Source: Chloroflexota bacterium (lineage in GTDB: Bacteria; Chloroflexota; Limnocylindria; Limnocylindrales; CSP1-4). Taken from it: a stretch of 33,581 bases of DNA. This document shows, piece after piece, positions 7,985 through 14,199 of the stretch. The position numbers and the translations under genes were made by a program. Where the stretch lies: contig JANXWH010000202.1 of the NCBI GenBank assembly GCA_025351245.1, forward strand, positions 1 to 33,581. The letters are read 5' to 3'. Positions within the stretch are counted from its first letter, which is position 1. Each line of letters starts with the position of its first letter. The notes under the pieces were generated by a model. The model saw only the letters and a program-made list of their open reading frames with translations, did no database searches and had not been told where the DNA came from.

Positions 7985-8992
7985 TCACCCGCGTGGGTAG
8001 CGTGCCGCCGCTCGGCGCACAATCCCGGCAACCTCTCCGCGGAGCGTCTCGGGCGCCAGGACCTCCACGTCGGCGCCCCAGCCCAGGATCCACGGCCGGA
8101 TCTCCAGCGTGCCGGAAACCCGGGCACGCCACGTGAGCGACCCATCGGCGTTCTTCGTCAGCGACTGGGTCGGGTGCCAGGTGGTCTCCGCCACGCGTGA
8201 GCCGACCGAGCCATCGAAGCGCAGGACGACCTCCACGACCCCCTGGTCCGCGACGATCCCCCAGGCGCGGTCCAGGGCCGCCTCGATCTCGCCGTCGGGC
8301 GGCGGCTGGAACTGGACGGTGGTCATCGCCAGGGTGCGGATCCGCTCCAGCTTGAAGGTGCGGAGCCCGCCCCTCGTCTCGTCGAAGCCGATGAGGTAGA
8401 GCGCGTGCGTCTCCGCGGACGGCTCGATGAGGTAGGGCCGGACGCGGGCCGCCCGTGGCGGGCGGGCCGGGTCATACGTGCTGGGGTCGTAGGTCAGCTC
8501 CACGATCCGCCGCTCCGCCCACGCCTGGGTGAGGAGCCGCAGGTTGCGGCTCCCGACGGGATCGAGCGGCCGGGCGGCCATCACGTCGAGGGTTCGCTGC
8601 ACGTGGTGGCCCAGGACCGGCGGCAGGGCTTCACCCAGCTTCTGGAACGCGGCCGCGAGGTCTGGATCGTGCGCGTCCGCGTAGCGCGCCATCAGGCGCG
8701 CTGCCAGGAAGACGGCCATCGCCTCCGCGCGGGTCAGCCGGAACGCCGGCAGGAAGGCCTTGTCGGAGATCCCCCAGCGACCGCCGTCGGCCCAGAGCGG
8801 GATGTCGAGCTCGTCCTGCAGTGCCCGCAAGTCCCGGTAGGCGTTGCGCCGGGACATCCCGACGAAGGCCGCGATCTGGTCCGGCGTGGCGCCTTCCGGA
8901 TGCGCCTCGAGATACGTGGTCACCCGGTAGAAGCGTGCCAGCCGGTCGCGCTTGCGGCCGACCGCGTCCGCGCCGGAGTCCCAGCGATCCAT
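7985..8992 (-). CDS. WYL-domain transcriptional regulator (HTH_11 type)
   Basis: DNA-binding regulator of 335 aa. An N-terminal winged-helix region (about residues 10-75: RLARFYRVTTYLE, MSRRNAYRDLRALQDEL) is followed by a helical linker, a WYL sensor domain (around RRIVELTYDPS, VRPYLIEPSAETHALYLIGFD, RTFKLERI) and a WCX C-terminal domain. WYL domains bind nucleic acids or nucleotides and control DNA-damage or defence genes in many bacteria. Start ATG 8992 is preceded by GGGAGA about 10 nt upstream. It sits between a membrane-protein gene (17-nt gap) and the HD phosphohydrolase (23-nt gap), which suggests a shared unit. Confidence 0.88.
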   Translation of the reverse strand: MDRWDSGADAVGRKRDRLARFYRVTTYLEAHPEGATPDQIAAFVGMSRRNAYRDLRALQDELDIPLWADGGRWGISDKAFLPAFRLTRAEAMAVFLAARLMARYADAHDPDLAAAFQKLGEALPPVLGHHVQRTLDVMAARPLDPVGSRNLRLLTQAWAERRIVELTYDPSTYDPARPPRAARVRPYLIEPSAETHALYLIGFDETRGGLRTFKLERIRTLAMTTVQFQPPPDGEIEAALDRAWGIVADQGVVEVVLRFDGSVGSRVAETTWHPTQSLTKNADGSLTWRARVSGTLEIRPWILGWGADVEVLAPETLRGEVAGIVRRAAARYPRG

Positions 8993-9009
8993 GGTCGTCG
9001 TCTCTCCCG

Positions 9010-10194
9010 TCAAGGTGCCGGAGCCGCGATGGTGATCGAGCTGCCCCGCTCCGTTGCCGTCAGGCTCGCCTCGAGGCGGCCCCGGATGGCGCCCGGTCGG
9101 AGCGTGAACCCCTCGCCCTCGATCCATGCGTCGGCCCGGCCGAGTTGGGCGTCCGTGAAGATCCAGTACTCGAGCTCGCCCCGCCAGCGGTGCAGGTCGG
9201 CGTCTCCCGCCAGCCAGCGGACCTGCGGGAACGCCCGCCGGAAGGTGTCCCCGTCGATCGCGACGCGGCAGTGGCGCGCTCGCGCCCCCTCCAGGTACGC
9301 GATCCCCAGCTCCTCCGCAGCCGCACGGGCCTTGGAATCGAGGGCCTCGCGCAGGACGGCGAGGTCGAGCGACTCGCCCTCGACGGCGGCGCCCGGCACC
9401 CGGCGCCACGAGCCGTTTGGTTCCCGAAGCCAACCCTGCGTCGCGAGAAGGGCCGCCCCGCCCAGCCCGAGCGCCTGGACGCTCGCGACCTCCGCCGTCC
9501 AGCTGAAGTCGAGGCCCGCACGCGCACCGCGGACGCGTGCGCCGCCGATCGAGCGCCGATCGATGGAGCCGCTGAGTGCCAGCCCGAGGCGGGCGCTGCC
9601 GCCGGCGGTGATCGATGCATCACAGGGGGGCGGGAGCTGCGTCGGGTCGGTCGGGCCAAACTGCGACGACCCGGCGGGCTTTCCGGCGAGCGCCAGGTCG
9701 TTCGCCACGGCGACGGACGCCAGGAGCGTGGCCGTGATCAGCCCGATTCCGAGCCCGGCGACGAGCGCCGCGGTCAATCGCGGGCCGCGCGGCGCACCTG
9801 GCCCCAGGACTCGCCGGGCCAGGCCGAGCGCGGAGAAGAGCGACGTCCCGAGGATCGCGAGGGCCCACGGGTAGCCCGCCTCGAGGGAGGGGAGCAGCGT
9901 CTGGAGGCCGCGATCCGCGATCTGGCGCCACAGGCTTGCCAGCGACGGAAGGAGGATGAGGCCGGTGCCCACCGCAAGCGCACTGATCAGGCGAAAGGCC
10001 TGCGGGCCGTGGGCCGCGGGCGGCCATGCCAGCGCCATCGCCGCGATCCCAACCGGCAGCAGCAGCGCGATCCCCACGAGAAGGTCGGCCGGGCCGCCTG
10101 GCCGGTAGGCCACCAGGACAAGGAGGCTCGTGGCGGCCCACAGGGCGGTGAGGCCCGCCGCGAGGAGCCGCATCTCGAAGACCCGGACGCGCAC
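9010..10194 (-). CDS. Hypothetical membrane protein with exported C-terminal domain
   Basis: Unrecognised protein of 394 aa. Five hydrophobic helices occupy about residues 8-165 (for example LLVGIALLLPVGIAAMALAW and LVAGLGIGLITATLLASVA). They are followed by about 225 residues of soluble domain that should lie outside the membrane. The domain ends in a beta-rich stretch (LEYWIFTDAQLGRADAWIEG) with a loose resemblance to LolA/LppX-like lipid-binding folds; I would not assign it. GTG start at 10194 is fixed by a TAGACT box 6 nt upstream (leaderless). It heads the unit with WYL and HD genes and is divergent from the ABC importer. Confidence 0.7.
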   Translation of the reverse strand: MRVRVFEMRLLAAGLTALWAATSLLVLVAYRPGGPADLLVGIALLLPVGIAAMALAWPPAAHGPQAFRLISALAVGTGLILLPSLASLWRQIADRGLQTLLPSLEAGYPWALAILGTSLFSALGLARRVLGPGAPRGPRLTAALVAGLGIGLITATLLASVAVANDLALAGKPAGSSQFGPTDPTQLPPPCDASITAGGSARLGLALSGSIDRRSIGGARVRGARAGLDFSWTAEVASVQALGLGGAALLATQGWLREPNGSWRRVPGAAVEGESLDLAVLREALDSKARAAAEELGIAYLEGARARHCRVAIDGDTFRRAFPQVRWLAGDADLHRWRGELEYWIFTDAQLGRADAWIEGEGFTLRPGAIRGRLEASLTATERGSSITIAAPAP

Positions 10195-10200
10195 GCCCGG

Positions 10201-10206
10201 AGTCTA
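10201..10206 (-). promoter_or_regulatory. -10 box of leaderless promoter (TAGACT)
   Basis: TAGACT, 6 nt, GTG (10194). The identical hexamer precedes the YbaK-like gene (19793-19798). Confidence 0.45.
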
Positions 10207-10255
10207 GCCGAGCACCCGTCCGGGCGATGCTCCCCGGCGGGGTCGGCCGCTCGGG

Positions 10256-10261
10256 TACACT
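10256..10261 (+). promoter_or_regulatory. -10 box for the amino-acid ABC importer (TACACT)
   Basis: TACACT lies 35 nt before the chosen ATG (10297), leaving a leader of about 30 nt that contains GGAGGAG (10278-10284). It is divergent from the TAGACT box on the other strand, 50 bp away. Confidence 0.4.
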
Positions 10262-10296
10262 CTCGCGGGTCCCACATGGAGGAGAGTCTGCGTACG

Positions 10297-11289
10297 ATGC
10301 GAACCCCATTCCGCTTCGCGGCGGCACTCGCGCTGACCGGCGCGATGGTGGCTGCCTGTTCCGGCGCGGCGTCCCCGACGCCCGCTCCCTCCGCGGCTCC
10401 CTCCGCGGCCCCATCGATCGCCGCCACGCCGGCGGCATCGCCGAGCACGGCGGTCGTGCCGAGTCCGTCGCCCGACCCGTGCGCCCCGGCCAACCTGAAG
10501 CTCCTGACGGCCGGCACGCTGACGATCGGCACCGACAACCCGGCGTATCCGCCGTACTTCGCGGTGCCGGCGAGCGGGAACGCGCCCAAGCCGTGGGGGC
10601 TCGGCGACCCCACCAACGGCCAGGGCTTCGAGAGCGCTGTCGCGTACGCGGTCGCCGCCAAGCTGGGATTCGCGAAGGATCAGGTCGCGTGGACTGTCGT
10701 CCCGTTCAACAACTCGTACGCGCCCGGGAAGAAGTCGTTCGACTTCTATCTCGCCCAGGTGTCGTACAAGCCGGAACGGGCCCAGACGGCCGACCTGTCG
10801 GACGGCTACTACTTCGTCGCCCAGTCGGTCGTCGCGCTGACCGCGAACCCGCTCGCCAAGATCACGACGATCTCGGGCCTCAAGAGCTTCAAGTTCGGGG
10901 CCCAGGTCGGAACGACCGCCTACGACACGATCAAGAACGTCATCCAGCCCACGACCAAGATCTCCGTCTACAACGACAACGACGCGGCCGTGAAAGCGCT
11001 CCAGGCCAGGCAGATCGACGGCCTCGTCGTGGATCTTCCCACCGCGTTCTACGTGACGGCGGCGCAGATCGTCGATGGCAAGGGCAACCCGCTCGCGAGC
11101 ATCGTCGGCCAGTTCCCGGTCCAGGCCGGCACAGGCGCGGAGCACTTCAGCCTGGTCCTGGCGAAGGGAAGCTCGCTCACGAGCTGCTTGAACCAGGCGA
11201 TCGGCGCCCTGAAGTCGGATGGGACGCTGGACCAGATCACGAAGACCTGGCTGTCCGACAAGGCGAACGCTCCGGCCCTCCAGCCCTGA
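10297..11289 (+). CDS. ABC importer substrate-binding lipoprotein, polar amino acid type
   Basis: Extracytoplasmic solute-binding protein of 330 aa in the HisJ/GlnH-like family (SBP_bac_3). A basic start (MRTPFRF) and hydrophobic helix end in the lipobox VAAC, so it should be lipid-anchored. A Ser/Ala/Pro linker (about 23-60) precedes the folded domain. That domain starts with GTLTIGTDNPAYPPYF and contains FESAVAYAVAAKLG, FDFYLAQVSYKPERAQTADLS, GAQVGTTAYD and AVKALQARQIDGLVVDLP, all typical. An in-frame ATG at 10276 is possible, but GGAGGAG lies between the two and favours 10297. It is first in a three-gene importer operon. The ligand is probably an amino acid; which one is not readable. Confidence 0.92.
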   Translation: MRTPFRFAAALALTGAMVAACSGAASPTPAPSAAPSAAPSIAATPAASPSTAVVPSPSPDPCAPANLKLLTAGTLTIGTDNPAYPPYFAVPASGNAPKPWGLGDPTNGQGFESAVAYAVAAKLGFAKDQVAWTVVPFNNSYAPGKKSFDFYLAQVSYKPERAQTADLSDGYYFVAQSVVALTANPLAKITTISGLKSFKFGAQVGTTAYDTIKNVIQPTTKISVYNDNDAAVKALQARQIDGLVVDLPTAFYVTAAQIVDGKGNPLASIVGQFPVQAGTGAEHFSLVLAKGSSLTSCLNQAIGALKSDGTLDQITKTWLSDKANAPALQP

Positions 11290-11308
11290 TACTCGCCGCC
11301 GCTGATCG

Positions 11309-12190
11309 ATGACCGCTCTCGGCGGTCTCGGACCGCACGATCAGGAAGTGCTCGCCCGCCTTCCTGGTCGGCGGCCCCGATCGAGGCGATCGAGCCCCGG
11401 CGCGCTCCGTTCGACGGCCGTCGCCTTTGCCAGCACGATCGCCTTCTTCGGCTTTCTGACCTGGATTGCCGTCAACTCCCCGGGCTGGCCGCTCGTCCAG
11501 CGGTCGTTCTTCAACGGGGACCTGCTGGTCGCGTCGCTGCCGGACATCGCAGCGGCCTTCTGGGTGAACGTCCAGCTCTTCTTCGTGGCCGAGACCCTGA
11601 TCCTCGCACTGGCGCTCGTGATCGCGGTTCTTCGGAGCACCCCCGGCCCCGTGCTGTTCCCCGTTCGCCTCCTCGCCACCGCCTACGTCGATGTCTTCCG
11701 GGCCCTGCCCGGCGTCCTGATCATCTACATCCTGGGTTTCGGCATTCCGGGCCTCAACATCGACGGGGTGCCGACCGACCCGTTCTTCTATGCCGTCATT
11801 GCCCTGACGCTGATCTACTCCGCGTACGTTTCCGAGGTCTACCGGGCGGGCATCGACTCGGTCCATCCGAGCCAATCGGCCGCTGCCCGATCGCTCGGCC
11901 TGAGCCAGTGGCAGGCCCTCCGGTACGTGGTCCTCCCCCAGGCGGTCCGACGCGTGATCCCGCCGCTCCTCAACGACTTCATCGGGCTCCAGAAGGACAC
12001 CGTCCTGGTCTCCTACATCGGCGTCGTCGAGATCTTCCGGCAGTCGCAGATCACCGAGGCGGCCCACTTCAACTTCACGCCCTACCTCGCGACGGCGGCG
12101 GTCTTCCTGGTCATGACGATCCCGCTGGCCCGGCTCACCGACTGGCTGGTTTCCCGCGACCGGCGTCGGGCCGCGGCGGGAGCCCGGTGA
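11309..12190 (+). CDS. ABC importer permease, polar amino acid type
   Basis: Integral membrane permease of 293 aa (HisM/GlnP family). An Arg-rich cytoplasmic N-terminus of about 35 residues is followed by about six helices. The EAA coupling loop that docks onto the ATPase is clear: RAGIDSVHPSQSAAARSLG followed by QALRYVVLPQAVRRVIPPLLN. It starts 19 nt after the binding protein, and its stop overlaps the ATPase start (GTGA), so expression is coupled. Only one permease gene is present, so the transporter probably uses a homodimer of it. Confidence 0.93.
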   Translation: MTALGGLGPHDQEVLARLPGRRPRSRRSSPGALRSTAVAFASTIAFFGFLTWIAVNSPGWPLVQRSFFNGDLLVASLPDIAAAFWVNVQLFFVAETLILALALVIAVLRSTPGPVLFPVRLLATAYVDVFRALPGVLIIYILGFGIPGLNIDGVPTDPFFYAVIALTLIYSAYVSEVYRAGIDSVHPSQSAAARSLGLSQWQALRYVVLPQAVRRVIPPLLNDFIGLQKDTVLVSYIGVVEIFRQSQITEAAHFNFTPYLATAAVFLVMTIPLARLTDWLVSRDRRRAAAGAR

Positions 12191-12945
12191 GCGGCGCGCC
12201 CGGTCCGGCTCTCCGGATCGAGGACGTCCACAAGTCGTTCGGGCGCACCCCGGTCCTGCTCGGGATCGACCTGACCGTCGCCCAGCACGAAGTCGTCTGC
12301 CTGATCGGGGCCTCCGGGAGCGGCAAGTCGACCCTCCTGCGCTGCGTCAACCTTCTGGAGCCGATCGACGCCGGCCGAATCTTCGTGGCCGGCGAGGAGA
12401 TCACCGCACCCGGGGTGGACGTCAACCGGATCCGGCGCCGGATCGGGATCGTCTTCCAGGCCTTCAACCTGTTCCCCCACATGAGCGTGCTCGACAACGT
12501 CACCCTGGCGCCCCGCAAGGTCCTGCGCCTTGCGCCGGCCGAGGCGGCGGACCGTGCGCTGGCGCTCCTGGAGCGCTTCGGCCTTGCCGACAAGCGGGCC
12601 GAGTTCCCGGACCGGCTCTCGGGTGGCCAGCAGCAACGGGTGGCGATCGTCCGGGCGCTCGCGATGGAGCCGGAGCTCCTGCTCCTCGACGAGGTGACGA
12701 GCGCGCTCGACCCCGAGCTCGTGGCGGAAGTCCTCGCGGTGATCCGGGAGCTGGCGCGGGGCGGGATGACGATGCTGATCGCCACCCACGAGATGGGCTT
12801 CGCGCGCGACATCGCCAACCGGGTCTGCTTCCTGGACGCTGGCCGGATCCTTGAGGAGGGACCGCCCGAGCAGATCTTCCGCACGCCGCGCGCCGAGCGC
12901 ACGCAGCGCTTCCTCCAGCGCGTCATGGAGGCGGGGCGGCTGTAG
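12187..12945 (+). CDS. ABC importer ATP-binding protein, polar amino acid type
   Basis: Cytoplasmic ATPase of 252 aa driving the importer (GlnQ/HisP family). Walker A is GASGSGKST (about 40-48), the Q-loop lies in IVFQAFNLFPHMSV, the signature is LSGGQQQR, Walker B is LLLLDEVTSALD, and the switch His is in ATHEMGF. The NLFPHMSVLDNVTLAP segment is typical of amino-acid transporters. The GTG start overlaps the permease stop by 4 nt, and there is no separate promoter. The longer open frame upstream overlaps the permease and is not coding. Convergent with the next gene. Confidence 0.94.
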   Translation: MSGAPGPALRIEDVHKSFGRTPVLLGIDLTVAQHEVVCLIGASGSGKSTLLRCVNLLEPIDAGRIFVAGEEITAPGVDVNRIRRRIGIVFQAFNLFPHMSVLDNVTLAPRKVLRLAPAEAADRALALLERFGLADKRAEFPDRLSGGQQQRVAIVRALAMEPELLLLDEVTSALDPELVAEVLAVIRELARGGMTMLIATHEMGFARDIANRVCFLDAGRILEEGPPEQIFRTPRAERTQRFLQRVMEAGRL

Positions 12946-12953
12946 GCCACCCG

Positions 12954-12985
12954 TCGCTGGCCGCCTGGAAGGGCGCCGGCAGCGA
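12954..12985. terminator. Bidirectional terminator-like hairpin between convergent genes
   Basis: TCGCTG (12954-12959) pairs with CAGCGA (12980-12985), extended by CCG/CGG after a bulged G. An outer pair GGCCAC (12945-12950)/GTGGCC (13001-13006) could enclose it. It lies in the 48-bp gap between the ABC ATPase and the LysM gene. There is no T-run. Confidence 0.4.
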
Positions 12986-12993
12986 GTCCTGAG

Positions 12994-14181
12994 TCAGGGA
13001 GTGGCCGCCCCCAGAAGCTCGCCGAGGGAGACGACGCGCAGGCCGTGCGCGGCGAGCCCGTCGAGAATCGCCGGCAGCGCCTCGAGCGTGTGGGTGCCAC
13101 CCAGGGCCAGGCGGACGATGGCCCCGCCGGTGGAGCGCGAGATCACCCGCGCCGCGATGTCGGCCGCGATCGGACCGCCGGCGTCGGGCACGATGCCGTC
13201 GCCCGGGTCCACGTCCGCGCCCACCAGCCACGTCCAGCCGGTCCCGCCGATCACCCCGAGCGCGGCCGTCTCCAGCGAGCCCGATACCCGCAGCCAGGGC
13301 GCCGTCGAGCGGCCGAGGAGCTGCGCCAGGCGCGCATCGGCCGCTCGCACGGCCGTGTCCCACGGGGTCCCCGGATCCGGGCGGGCCGGCAGCAGGCCCG
13401 GCGTCACCCGGGGCGGCGCTGCCGCGAGGCGAGCGAGGACAGCTCGCCCGGCCGCGTCCGCCGGATCTGCGGCCGCCGGCGCCACGAACACCGTGGCTGC
13501 CACGCCCCTGGCGACCAGCCACTGGAGCGTCGCCTCGGCGCCGGCAGCCGTCGACGCTCCTGCGCCCGGGCCGCCGCCATAGTCGAAGGTGAGCGCAACC
13601 GTGTTGGTCCCGCGGGGCCCATGGGTCACGAGGAGCGCGCGCCCGTCGGCCGGCAGGACGGGGAACGGCTCGGCGCTGCCAAGCGGCCCGAACGAAGCCG
13701 CCGCAGCGGGTGGGAGGCTCTCCGCGTCGACGACCTGGCCCGGCAGGTAGACGAGCGTCCAGCCAACGTCGATGCGGTCAGGCACGTACGCGGCGGCCTC
13801 GGGGTCGAGCGTCGGATAGCGCGCCCGGTTCCAGTAGGCGAGGCTCTCCGCGGTGGTCGCGAAGCGGGCGGCGAGCGCGCGGAGCGTGTCGCCCCGCCGC
13901 ACGACGTAGGAGGCAAATGTCGGCGACGGTGCGGGCGTCGGGCGAAACGGCCCGACCGGCGCGGACGCCGAAGGCTCGGCTGATTGCGCGACACTGGACG
14001 CGGGAGCGGACACCGGGCTTGCCGCGGAGTCGACGGACGTCGCGCAGCCGGTCACGACCATGGCGACAAGCAGCAGCGCCGTGGCCGACGGGGCGGCGAC
14101 GGGTGGTCGGCGACCCAGCACCCCCGGATGGTACGCCGACACCATCCGGATCCGTCGGCAGCCGACACGGAGCCACCGCAT
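12994..14181 (-). CDS. LysM lipoprotein with degenerate polysaccharide-deacetylase (NodB) domain
   Basis: Predicted cell-wall-associated lipoprotein of 395 aa (shorter if the start is ATG 14145). A hydrophobic helix ends in the lipobox VTGC. A Ser/Ala/Pro linker follows, then a LysM peptidoglycan-binding domain (YVVRRGDTLRALAARFATT near 91-110), then a NodB-fold domain starting at NTVALTFDYGG. The second metal-binding Asp of the usual TFDDG is Tyr, no H-x3-H metal motif is seen, and the late LLH motif reads VRLALGG. The enzyme is therefore probably inactive and may act as a wall-binding or sensing protein. It lies 18 nt downstream of the diguanylate cyclase gene and may be co-transcribed with it. 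Confidence 0.8.
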   Translation of the reverse strand: MRWLRVGCRRIRMVSAYHPGVLGRRPPVAAPSATALLLVAMVVTGCATSVDSAASPVSAPASSVAQSAEPSASAPVGPFRPTPAPSPTFASYVVRRGDTLRALAARFATTAESLAYWNRARYPTLDPEAAAYVPDRIDVGWTLVYLPGQVVDAESLPPAAAASFGPLGSAEPFPVLPADGRALLVTHGPRGTNTVALTFDYGGGPGAGASTAAGAEATLQWLVARGVAATVFVAPAAADPADAAGRAVLARLAAAPPRVTPGLLPARPDPGTPWDTAVRAADARLAQLLGRSTAPWLRVSGSLETAALGVIGGTGWTWLVGADVDPGDGIVPDAGGPIAADIAARVISRSTGGAIVRLALGGTHTLEALPAILDGLAAHGLRVVSLGELLGAATP

Positions 14182-14199
14182 CGTGGCGCCCCCCGCGCG

